Of a DNA stretch of 64,000 nt, positions 45,724-52,617 are shown in pieces (the stretch's first letter is position 1; the number at the start of each line of letters is the position of its first letter). The notes below the pieces were generated by a model. That model saw only the letters and a list, made by a program, of their open reading frames with translations. It was not told the DNA's origin and searched no databases. Source of the DNA: JARRKU01 sp963675565 (GTDB taxonomy: Bacteria; Desulfobacterota; Desulfobacteria; Desulfobacterales; Desulfosarcinaceae); contig CAXXYD010000002.1 of the NCBI GenBank assembly GCA_963675565.2, positions 930,001 through 994,000 on the forward strand, written 5' to 3'. The position numbers and the translations under genes were made by a program.

Positions 45724-46201
45724 GCGTTGACGCAGAAACCTTGCGTTCGAGTGCCAGATATGTTAAAAAGTCAGTGACATGCCTGGTGTCTAGTCCTTTT
45801 GGCACCGCTCCCTTAACATATCGATAAAACTGTCTCATCCAATTGAGGTAGGTTTGTTCCGTTCGGTAGGATAGATGCCGCAGTCGCATGGCATTGACCA
45901 TTTGATGGATGGAATCGGCCCAAATAGAATCGGTTCCGGTTTTTGGCCTGGGCAAAACAGGGTTGGATTCCTTTTTATAGTATAAATACAAGCGAATGGC
46001 GTCTTTCGTCTGTTCAACCTGCCAATCAGGGCAAGATGCAGACAACTTGATAATAAACGGATCGACATACGCCTGGCTGGCGGAATCGTTGTGTAGCCTG
46101 TTGCAGTATTCGATATAGGACTGCATCCAGCGCACATAATATTGCCGCTGTTTTTCAGTACCAATACGTTTGTCTTGCAAGTATTGACCGAATTTTTGCA
46201 T
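45724..46201 (-). pseudogene. intI: Integron integrase intI, 5' remnant
   Basis: The minus-strand frame starts at ATG 46201 (MQKFGQYLQDKRIGTEKQRQYY; another in-frame start is at 46222). It includes an N-terminal extension and then the IntI core-binding domain, LSYRTEQTYLNWMRQFYRYV and VTDFLTYLALERKVSAST. The native sequence ends at the IS; the open frame runs 14 more codons into the IS and stops at 45680. The long N-terminus matches integron integrases of environmental Deltaproteobacteria-type hosts. Confidence 0.93.
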
Positions 46202-46454
46202 AAAAATAACTAAAGTGGTCATGTTATTGAGACGTCACAATAACTTCATAACTGGAACAAATATGAGACACAAAAGATCGCCCGATTCGGGTTGCTTAAA
46301 GCGGTATGGTCAAAAGAATATTTGATTATCGGTCAGTTACAACAAGTCAGATTAAATTGCAAGGGGGCGTCTCAAAATTTACATTTATGTATATTATTGG
46401 CAGGATAAGACCTATCTTGACCAAAAATGAGACGCACACTAATCTATGTTCGGT
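46202..46454 (+). other. Putative attI recombination region
   Basis: Region between the integrase start and the first cassette. It ends with the core GTTCGGT (46448-46454), where cassette 1 is joined after the G. It has four copies of TGAGAC(G/A) (46228, 46264, 46428; inverted at 46368), which look like integrase binding repeats. The last lies 14 bp from the core. Confidence 0.78.
46417..46445 (+). promoter_or_regulatory. Candidate cassette promoter Pc
   Basis: TTGACC, 17-base spacer, TAATCT, ending 2 bp before the attI core. The -35 is 5/6 to consensus but the -10 only 3/6, so this is tentative. It would drive cassette 1 onward. Confidence 0.4.
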
Positions 46455-46463
46455 AACCATCTT

Positions 46464-47018
46464 ATGAAGAGAATATTACCAATAATAAAACGGTTTTTCC
46501 TTATCTGGGGTGTATTTTCATTTGCAGCTATGATTACTTTAGGAGCACTATTTGCCTATTGGTACGGACCAGGAAATAAGGACAAAATTGACTATGCAGC
46601 TAAAGAAGATGTTCGGTTTGTACTGAATTGGTGTGGGATTGGTGATTCAAATTTTAAGAAGGTTATTCATAGTTTTTCGTCGGAAAGATCATTTACTGGC
46701 GACCATTTTGACGCATTTGCAATAGAGATTAAGCACATTTCCATTGATGAACTAACGCATAACCCCAAAAATGGTGACACCGTTTGGCACAGGGGTGATA
46801 AACTTGATGGAATTATAGGTGACGCTATAGATTTCCTTGCAGGATCATTAACAGATGATATCGTCAGTTGGTTTCTAGGTGAGAATGAATTAAGGACTGA
46901 TAGATATTATTGTTCTATCAGCACACTATATTATAGCAAAGAAAGGCCAATAGGCGGATCACTTATAATAATTAGACCTTCAGATAATATGGTATTTTAT
47001 ATAGCTGAAAAAACTTAA
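46464..47018 (+). CDS. Cassette 1: membrane-anchored protein, unknown
   Basis: A 184-residue protein with one N-terminal membrane helix (FFLIWGVFSFAAMITLGALFAYWYG) and a soluble part with no recognised motif. ATG 46464 is chosen because it lies fully within the cassette; the ATG at 46446 straddles the recombination point and its A and T would come from attI. The start GTTCGGT pairs with R'' ACCGAAC at 47021. Confidence 0.72.
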   Translation: MKRILPIIKRFFLIWGVFSFAAMITLGALFAYWYGPGNKDKIDYAAKEDVRFVLNWCGIGDSNFKKVIHSFSSERSFTGDHFDAFAIEIKHISIDELTHNPKNGDTVWHRGDKLDGIIGDAIDFLAGSLTDDIVSWFLGENELRTDRYYCSISTLYYSKERPIGGSLIIIRPSDNMVFYIAEKT

Positions 47019-47020
47019 AT

Positions 47021-47082
47021 ACCGAACCAGGCGCTGGTGTGGGACGGCGAGGACCATGCCGCCCCACAGCTTGGCGTTAGGG
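47021..47082 (+). repeat. attC of cassette 1
   Basis: R'' ACCGAAC (exact reverse complement of the cassette's start GTTCGGT), inner stem 'tgtggg..cggc / gccg..cccaca', R' GTTAGGG at 47076-47082. 62 bp. Shares the 'gacggcgaggacc' core with attC 5. Confidence 0.9.
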
Positions 47083-47115
47083 TAGCAATTAAATCGAAAA
47101 AGGTTGGTATTGAAC

Positions 47116-48168
47116 ATGTCTCAAAAGAAATTTTCTACTCCTGTGCTGGTGCTTTCAGTGATCTGTGCATTTTTAGTCGGAATAATAGGCGGCTATTTTG
47201 GCGCGAACATCATGTTGTTTTGGAGATTTTCCAGTATTCCAGTGAGAAGCGTAGTGTCCAATGATTCAATCGAATATGAAAACAGCTCAAGGAAAGACAT
47301 TCTTTTTTACAAACCAGGCAATGATAATTTATGGAACACGAATTACAAACAGATACCAGACGGGAAAGGTGAAATAATTGGTAAAGTATTTATCGATGAT
47401 AAACCGGCTCAGGATTTAGAATTTTCACTAATTTTAGCCGATGGCCGAAAAACTCAAAAAGCAAAAGTCGATCACACAGGAAAATATAAAATTAGTATAC
47501 CAATTGGAAAATACTTTTTAAATGGAATATTAATTTACAATCAAAGCCAGAAGGTCAACGATAAATTTCTTATCAATAAAATTTCAAAAGAAGAAGGAAT
47601 GTCGATTCTGATAGAAAAAACTGATAAAAGATCAATACAAGACGACTATTTAAAACTCGAAAAGGAGTTGGGTCCGGAGGAAGCAGCAAAAAAAATATTG
47701 AAAAGCTTCGTAGCTTCATCACCTTTCCGTGACAAATTTCCGTTTGAAATTACTGATAGCCCATTTATATTTCCTGATTTTCAATACAGAAGCCCAATAA
47801 CTGTTTTATCTCCTGCAAATAATGAAAAGATTTCAATAGACAATCTGAGATTCATTTGGAAGCCAGTCGAGAAGGCATCATACTATAAAGCGACTGTAAC
47901 AAGAATTGAAAGAAAGGGTACAACGACATCCTATCGAAATGCTCTAAGCCTGAGCAATATTGAGAGCAATCAAATAAAATATACTGATCTATTTGAGAGG
48001 TTGAACGAAAATAAAGGCAGAGACGAATGTGATCAAATCGATGATTTAGTAGAAAACGAATTGTACGGTTTTCGAGTTATTGCTTATAATAAGGACAACC
48101 AGATAATCACGGCATCAAGCGATAGCTCTACCGAATTAACTATATTTTCAGTGAGCAGAAAGCCCTAA
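47116..48168 (+). CDS. Cassette 2: membrane-anchored protein with repeat-like domains
   Basis: A 350-residue protein, one N-terminal helix (PVLVLSVICAFLVGIIGGYFGANIMLF). Residues ~85-165 look like a carboxypeptidase-regulatory-like beta domain (GEIIGKVFIDDKPAQDLEFSLILADGRKTQKAKVDHTGKYKISIPIGKYFLNG), and the C-terminal part resembles a fibronectin-like or Ig-like fold (SPANNEKISIDNLRFIWKPVEKASYYKATVT). The stop TAA lies inside R''. Function unknown. Confidence 0.72.
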   Translation: MSQKKFSTPVLVLSVICAFLVGIIGGYFGANIMLFWRFSSIPVRSVVSNDSIEYENSSRKDILFYKPGNDNLWNTNYKQIPDGKGEIIGKVFIDDKPAQDLEFSLILADGRKTQKAKVDHTGKYKISIPIGKYFLNGILIYNQSQKVNDKFLINKISKEEGMSILIEKTDKRSIQDDYLKLEKELGPEEAAKKILKSFVASSPFRDKFPFEITDSPFIFPDFQYRSPITVLSPANNEKISIDNLRFIWKPVEKASYYKATVTRIERKGTTTSYRNALSLSNIESNQIKYTDLFERLNENKGRDECDQIDDLVENELYGFRVIAYNKDNQIITASSDSSTELTIFSVSRKP

Positions 48169-48230
48169 CCAATTTGCTTCACCAGATTCGGGCCAAAAAG
48201 CGGCCCTCTCTGGTGAGCAATACGTTATCC
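48163..48230 (+). repeat. attC of cassette 2
   Basis: R'' CCCTAAC matches the cassette start GTTAGGG exactly. Stem CACCAGA / TCTGGTG and GGGCC / GGCCC; R' GTTATCC. 68 bp. Nearly identical to attC 3. Confidence 0.93.
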
Positions 48231-48232
48231 AT

Positions 48233-49024
48233 ATGAATATTATTTATCCGTTATTCGGTTTCGATACAGACATTATAAACCCTATTCAAATGGGGGACGG
48301 AATAGTAGTGTCAAAAACTATTGTCGAAGTCGAAAAACTAAACCAAGTGAATTTATCTAAAGAGGATAGGCACCATCTACAACAGGCCAAACATTGTTTG
48401 ATTATTGATGAAACAAAACATAAGCCAGAACAAGCCTCGCTTTTATTCGTTATCTCCTGTCGGCTATTTAAGCCAACCAAAGTCATCATACGTTACAGAA
48501 TAGACACAAACAAAAATACGGTGTCAAAAATTCGTGATGACTACCCTTTTGTGCCAACAAAAGATGTAACCACGTATATAGGCATAGATGAATTGAAGAA
48601 TGTTATAATTCTGTTTGAAGGAATCAACATCTTTAGAAAAATAGATTCAAGAACCTCGAATGCATCTTATTTCATTGGTCTTGCATATAGATCCTGGAAA
48701 TGGTTAGAAGCACTACTGTTCAACGTTTGTGCTCTTGAGACACTAACCTCCTCAACCGTGTATGAAAAGAGAATTACTAAAAAATTCATTGATAGATTAA
48801 ATTTTTTCGTTGGCTATGATAAAATCGCGCTTCGCAATATTTATAATATTCGATCTGAATTGGTTCATGGAAGGTATTTGGCTGAATCAAATGATAAGAA
48901 TTTAGAAAACTTTTTAATATCTGAAGAAGTGTGTCGATCAGTTTTCAGAAAGATTTTAATGAATCAAGATATATTGGATTCGTTCAAAGATGATCAGGAA
49001 AGAATGAAAATTTTCGGTGGATAA
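48233..49024 (+). CDS. Cassette 3: HEPN-like protein (RX4H), possible RNase
   Basis: A 263-residue protein. The C-terminal ~100 residues are helical and contain IRSELVHGRYL, an R-x4-H motif of the HEPN RNase type, within a segment (RSWKWLEALLFNVCALETL ... LNFFVGYDKIALRNIYNIRSELVHGR) that fits ApeA-like HEPN domains. The N-terminal part is unlike known domains. ATG lies 3 bp after the recombination core, so no ribosome site lies in the cassette; GGTGAG within attC 2 may serve. The stop overlaps R''. Confidence 0.78.
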   Translation: MNIIYPLFGFDTDIINPIQMGDGIVVSKTIVEVEKLNQVNLSKEDRHHLQQAKHCLIIDETKHKPEQASLLFVISCRLFKPTKVIIRYRIDTNKNTVSKIRDDYPFVPTKDVTTYIGIDELKNVIILFEGINIFRKIDSRTSNASYFIGLAYRSWKWLEALLFNVCALETLTSSTVYEKRITKKFIDRLNFFVGYDKIALRNIYNIRSELVHGRYLAESNDKNLENFLISEEVCRSVFRKILMNQDILDSFKDDQERMKIFGG

Positions 49025-49085
49025 CCTTTTGCTTCACCGGATTCGGGCCAAAAAGCGGCCCTCTCCGGTGAGCAATTCGTTGGGT
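49019..49085 (+). repeat. attC of cassette 3
   Basis: R'' GGATAAC matches the cassette start GTTATCC exactly. Stem CACCGGA / TCCGGTG: a compensatory pair change against attC 2. R' GTTGGGT. 67 bp. Confidence 0.93.
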
Positions 49086-49099
49086 AAAAGAGAAAATGA

Positions 49100-50200
49100 A
49101 TGACTGATTGGATTTTAATATTTGTACTACATAATCTTTCTGTTACTGAGCCAATTGGTAATGAATTTATTTCCATTGTTCCTAAGAGTGACTCTCGCAT
49201 ACAAAGTCTTATTCCTAAATATGAGGCAGTTAAATTTATTTTAAATCGTTTTTCCGATCATTTTAAAAGAAAAGTTGATCCTGCAATACTAATCGTTAGT
49301 AAAAAAGCTCCTGAAAGAGTATTGCAGAATGATGCTTTGGCAGCCTTCAGGAATGTTATCGCAATAGTAAATATTACTGAAGCATGGCAAAAATATCTTG
49401 CGAGTGGAAGACAATATTTTATTCCGAATTTTTCAAATTATTTTGATTTTTATCCTATTTCGCCATCCAAAGATTATAAACACTTTCTAACTTGGTCACC
49501 TGCTCTGCATGGTTTAGATGATCCCAAAGATTTCAGAGGACAAACATCCCCTGAAATATCATCATCAACGAAATCCATCCAATCAAATAATAAGCTTGAA
49601 AAAGCACTTTTAAGTTACTGGGAGGATATGTTCGTCAAAGGAAAAGAGAACGAATGGGTTAATATCGTCCTGTTCAGATCTTTAGAAATGGCTTATCAAG
49701 CCAGTGCTGTACCATTTAAAAACGGATCTACATTATATGATTATGGATCATGCCTATCGTTGTGGGTTAGTGCATTTGAAATATTAGTACACCCACAAAC
49801 TGAATCGGCTAACTGCAAACGTGTATTGGAATTATTGGGCAAAGCAAAATTTAATACAAAAAAATTAAAAAATCGTTACTACTCAATTATTCTTTCGGGT
49901 AAAAAACAAAAAAGGGAACGTGTGACATTGCCACAAAAATTATATTACCAGATGCATCAGGCACGTAATGATTTTATTCATGGAAATCCTGTGGTACTAA
50001 ATGATTTGTTCCCCGATAAAAATGAATCAAAATATATTCTTAATCTGTATGCGCCGCTTCTATATAAAGTAGCTTTAAAAGTTTTTTTAGGATTATATAA
50101 AGACGAAATTGATTTGAACTCATTAACGACACTCAGTTACTTTGAAGTAAGAGGATTGGAAGAAGGTCTATTATCCTCTCTAAAGAATAGGCATAAATGA
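49100..50200 (+). CDS. Cassette 4: HEPN-like protein (RX4H), possible RNase
   Basis: A 366-residue protein. QARNDFIHGNPV near residue 296 gives an R-x4-H motif; nearby SLWVSAFEILVHPQTESAN resembles ApeA-type HEPN proteins, with a diverged N-terminal region. Unlike cassette 3 in sequence, but the same fold is plausible. It has 'agagaaaatga' before the ATG. Confidence 0.76.
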   Translation: MTDWILIFVLHNLSVTEPIGNEFISIVPKSDSRIQSLIPKYEAVKFILNRFSDHFKRKVDPAILIVSKKAPERVLQNDALAAFRNVIAIVNITEAWQKYLASGRQYFIPNFSNYFDFYPISPSKDYKHFLTWSPALHGLDDPKDFRGQTSPEISSSTKSIQSNNKLEKALLSYWEDMFVKGKENEWVNIVLFRSLEMAYQASAVPFKNGSTLYDYGSCLSLWVSAFEILVHPQTESANCKRVLELLGKAKFNTKKLKNRYYSIILSGKKQKRERVTLPQKLYYQMHQARNDFIHGNPVVLNDLFPDKNESKYILNLYAPLLYKVALKVFLGLYKDEIDLNSLTTLSYFEVRGLEEGLLSSLKNRHK

Positions 50201-50204
50201 TTTT

Positions 50205-50277
50205 ACCCAACAAAAAGCTTTACTCGGAAATGTGTTCCGCCTTGCTCCACACATTCCGGTAAGCTTCATCGTTAAGT
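50205..50277 (+). repeat. attC of cassette 4
   Basis: R'' ACCCAAC matches the cassette start GTTGGGT exactly; R' GTTAAGT fits the consensus GTTRRRY. Long stem: AAGCTTTA..CGGAAATGTGT / ACACATTCCG..TAAGCTT. 73 bp. Confidence 0.94.
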
Positions 50278-50287
50278 GCCAAATAGG

Positions 50288-50497
50288 ATGACTATGAAAA
50301 TAAGTGGAAAAAACAGGAATGGACAAACTCTTTTAATGAAAACTGATAAAAAGAGCACTACCCATCCCTATGCTACTATTTGGCATATGAAATGTGGTCG
50401 TTGTGGCCATGAATATGGATGCAATAGCTGCGATGCACATATTCGCAAATGCCCTAAATGCAATAAATCATCAGCAGCAGGTGAACCGCTTAAATAG
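50288..50497 (+). CDS. Cassette 5: small zinc ribbon protein
   Basis: A 69-residue protein. Four Cys in two pairs (MKCGRCGHEYGCNSCDAHIRKCPKCNK) form a zinc ribbon. Starts at ATG 50288 (other in-frame starts at 50276 GTG and 50294). Two bases after its stop is ACTTAAC (50499), a second copy of the R'' expected for this cassette. Confidence 0.72.
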   Translation: MTMKISGKNRNGQTLLMKTDKKSTTHPYATIWHMKCGRCGHEYGCNSCDAHIRKCPKCNKSSAAGEPLK

Positions 50498-50604
50498 AAC
50501 TTAACAGCTTGGATATAAGGATAGGGATCGAAATCAGTGTAAGTATCTTGTTTGGGTTGGAAATGATCATTGGAACCTTGGTCTCTTTTATCAAGGAGGT
50601 GTTT

Positions 50605-50700
50605 ATGGAAAACTCATTCGTGCTTTATTCATGCATTTGGTGCGGGGTGGCGTTTCTGCGGGGCCTCGGTCGAACACTTCCAACCCAAATGAGAGATTAG
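50605..50700 (+). CDS. Possible 31-residue protein in cassette 5
   Basis: MENSFVLYSCIWCGVAFL... with a very strong 'aaggagg' 5 bases upstream. The frame is also open upstream from 50509. It may be a real small peptide or a decayed gene; no family is known. Confidence 0.35.
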   Translation: MENSFVLYSCIWCGVAFLRGLGRTLPTQMRD

Positions 50701-50741
50701 CCCTGTTTAGTAGAGAACTATCTGGTCCAGGAGAAACGTAG

Positions 50742-50766
50742 AGAGGTTCGATTCCTCTCCCTCGCA
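50742..50766 (+). ncRNA. tRNA 3'-end-like fragment in cassette 5
   Basis: AGAGG-TTCGATT-CCTCT forms a perfect T-arm, followed by a 7-base CCCTCGC and A as an acceptor 3' half. No matching 5' half is found at tRNA distance; GCGGGG at 50642-50647 would pair but is too far. Most likely a remnant or a mimic. Confidence 0.4.
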
Positions 50767-50776
50767 TCACAACAAC

Positions 50777-50838
50777 ACTTAACCTCCGCGTTCACGGGGA
50801 CGGCGAGGACCGTGCCGCCCGTGACGCAGGCGTTCGGC
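50777..50838 (+). repeat. attC of cassette 5
   Basis: R'' ACTTAAC matches the cassette start GTTAAGT exactly. Inner stem 'cacgggg..cggc / gccg..cccgtg'; R' GTTCGGC. 62 bp; same core family as attC 1. Confidence 0.92.
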
Positions 50839-50851
50839 AAAGGAGATTCAC

Positions 50852-51784
50852 GTGTCGTTAGATGAAGACAGGGATCCATGTGAAGTCTGTCGTGTTGAAA
50901 CTGCGACGACAATTCCATCTGGTGGTTTCGATGGAATTCACCAAAACTGTCCAAGGTGTGGGGAGTTCAGGGTTTCTGGAACAGCCCTCTCAATTAGGGG
51001 GCAAGGCTTAGGAAAAGAGCGCCGCGCAGTGTTGTCAGGATGGGTGAGGAATCAAAACACTCTCGGCTCCATTCCGCTCATTACATCAGATAGTTTAAAA
51101 ACAATTCTCTCCACACCCGTTCCGCCAGTAATGGAACGAACAGAAATGCTGCTCTTAGAAGCTGAAAAAGGCTTGAAGAATTTAGGAGACACCTTCAACA
51201 TAAATGAGGCTCGGTTCCTTGCGGCTACGTATTCGTCCAGTTCCCAAGATGTAGATTATCTACTCCGCATACTCAGTGATCAGGGGCTGGCAGAGGCACG
51301 AGCGATAGGAGGGGAATGTGAAATCCTCCCAAGTGGGTATATTCATCTTGATGAATTAAGAGGCAAAGGTTCTGGATCATCATCCGGCTTCGTAGCAATG
51401 TCCTTTCAAGCTGATTTGAATGAGATCTACTCGGATGGATTTCAAATAGGAATAATGGAGGCAGGATACGAGCCTGTGCGGATGGATCGCGTTGAACATA
51501 TCAACCGAATAGATGATGAAATCATTCGTCAAATTAATTCGTCAAAGTTTGTTGTGGCTGATTTTACTAGACATCGTGGCGGTGTCTATTTCGAAGCTGG
51601 ATATGCCATGGGGGTCGGGCTGCCAGTATTTTGGACGTGCAAGAAAAGCGACATGGGCAACCTACACTTCGATATCAGGCAGTTTAACTGTATTGATTGG
51701 GGCTCTTCGAGCGAGTTGGCCGATAGGCTTCAGGTAAGATTAGAAGCTGTGCTGGGTAAAGGCCCTAAAGCAAGAAATGCCTAA
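50852..51784 (+). CDS. Cassette 6: zinc ribbon plus nucleoside 2-deoxyribosyltransferase/TIR-like protein
   Basis: A 310-residue protein. N-terminus: CX2C (PCEVCRV) and CX2C (NCPRCGEF). The last ~130 residues resemble the nucleoside deoxyribosyltransferase superfamily, related in fold to TIR: GFVAMSFQADLNEIY, SSKFVVADFTRHRGGVYFEAGYAMGVGLPVFW, with the Glu in YFEAG as candidate catalytic residue. Relatives of both folds cut N-glycosidic bonds, some deplete NAD in anti-phage defence. The middle is unassigned. GTG start with 'aaaggag'. The stop is in R''. Confidence 0.8.
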   Translation: MSLDEDRDPCEVCRVETATTIPSGGFDGIHQNCPRCGEFRVSGTALSIRGQGLGKERRAVLSGWVRNQNTLGSIPLITSDSLKTILSTPVPPVMERTEMLLLEAEKGLKNLGDTFNINEARFLAATYSSSSQDVDYLLRILSDQGLAEARAIGGECEILPSGYIHLDELRGKGSGSSSGFVAMSFQADLNEIYSDGFQIGIMEAGYEPVRMDRVEHINRIDDEIIRQINSSKFVVADFTRHRGGVYFEAGYAMGVGLPVFWTCKKSDMGNLHFDIRQFNCIDWGSSSELADRLQVRLEAVLGKGPKARNA

Positions 51785-51841
51785 CAAAGCTTTTGCAGCG
51801 GAGCGCAAAAAGCGCGCGCCCGCTGAGAAGCAGCGTTCGAT
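51779..51841 (+). repeat. attC of cassette 6
   Basis: R'' GCCTAAC against GCCGAAC expected from the start GTTCGGC (one mismatch). Inner stem 'gcgcaaaaagcgcgc'; R' GTTCGAT. 63 bp. Confidence 0.85.
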
Positions 51842-51851
51842 GAGGAGAAAA

Positions 51852-52544
51852 ATGAAACATATACAAACGTTGTTTGATCGCATGGACTCATGGCGGCATC
51901 TCCCAAATTATCAACTGGAGAGACGCGCTGATGTATTCTTCTCGCTATATCTACCTGCAGTCCTTCAAGCTAAACTTGGCTTTTCAGTAGGTGACAAAAT
52001 CATTCCCGAATTTCCTGTCCGCATTGGCACTATCTATCCAGATATCCCAATCGATAAATCATATAAAATCGATTACGTATTATTGTCGGCTGACACCGAA
52101 AAGGCAGTCCTTGTTGAACTAAAAACTGAGGATTTGTCGCGGCGGGAGAAACAAGACAAATACCTTCTTGCTTCTCGCAAGGCTGGCTTTGCCGCGCTGG
52201 TTGCCGGGGTTCTCGACATTTTCCGAGCGACCAATTCCAAACGAAAGTATTATGCCCTACTCGAACTCATGGAATCGATGGGACTTATCCAAATCCCTTC
52301 TGAAATGAAGGAAATTATGTCTCGTTCAAGTCTTCAGGGGGCAAACGAAGCATCATACAGTATAAAGATTACCAAGTCAGTCACTGAATCAATTATTGTA
52401 TATGTTCAACCGAATGGAGTGGGAAACGATATCATAAATTTCGAAGAATTCAGCGCGACAGTAAAAAAAGACGGTGATCCGGTCTCTATAAGATTTGCGC
52501 AGTCCATACAACAGTGGGCGACAACTAAAGCAGGATATAAATAA
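51852..52544 (+). CDS. Cassette 7: PD-(D/E)XK-like protein
   Basis: A 230-residue protein. KIDYVLLSADTEKAVLVELKTED has the D-x(n)-E-x-K pattern of PD-(D/E)XK nucleases, with a Glu upstream (YLPAVLQAKLG region) and 'KQDKYLLASRKAGF' helix after. No other domain. ATG 51852 has 'gaggag'; the frame is open into the previous attC from 51777. A nuclease role is inferred from the motif only. Confidence 0.68.
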   Translation: MKHIQTLFDRMDSWRHLPNYQLERRADVFFSLYLPAVLQAKLGFSVGDKIIPEFPVRIGTIYPDIPIDKSYKIDYVLLSADTEKAVLVELKTEDLSRREKQDKYLLASRKAGFAALVAGVLDIFRATNSKRKYYALLELMESMGLIQIPSEMKEIMSRSSLQGANEASYSIKITKSVTESIIVYVQPNGVGNDIINFEEFSATVKKDGDPVSIRFAQSIQQWATTKAGYK

Positions 52545-52545
52545 T

Positions 52546-52611
52546 ATCGAACCGGGCTGCACTGGATTCGGACCGCTGTGCGGCCCTCACCCGTGAGCCG
52601 AAACGTTGTGC
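52546..52611 (+). repeat. attC of cassette 7
   Basis: R'' ATCGAAC matches the start GTTCGAT exactly. Stem 'gcggcc..gtgag' part resembles attC 2 and 3 ('ggattcgg'). R' GTTGTGC. 66 bp. Confidence 0.9.
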
Positions 52612-52617
52612 TTCATA

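Noticed and set aside
50641..50766. Full tRNA with an intron (GCGGGG ... CCCTCGC)
   Set aside because: The T-arm and 3' acceptor half are good, but no D-arm or anticodon arm could be placed and the 126-bp span is too long for a normal tRNA; kept only as a fragment.
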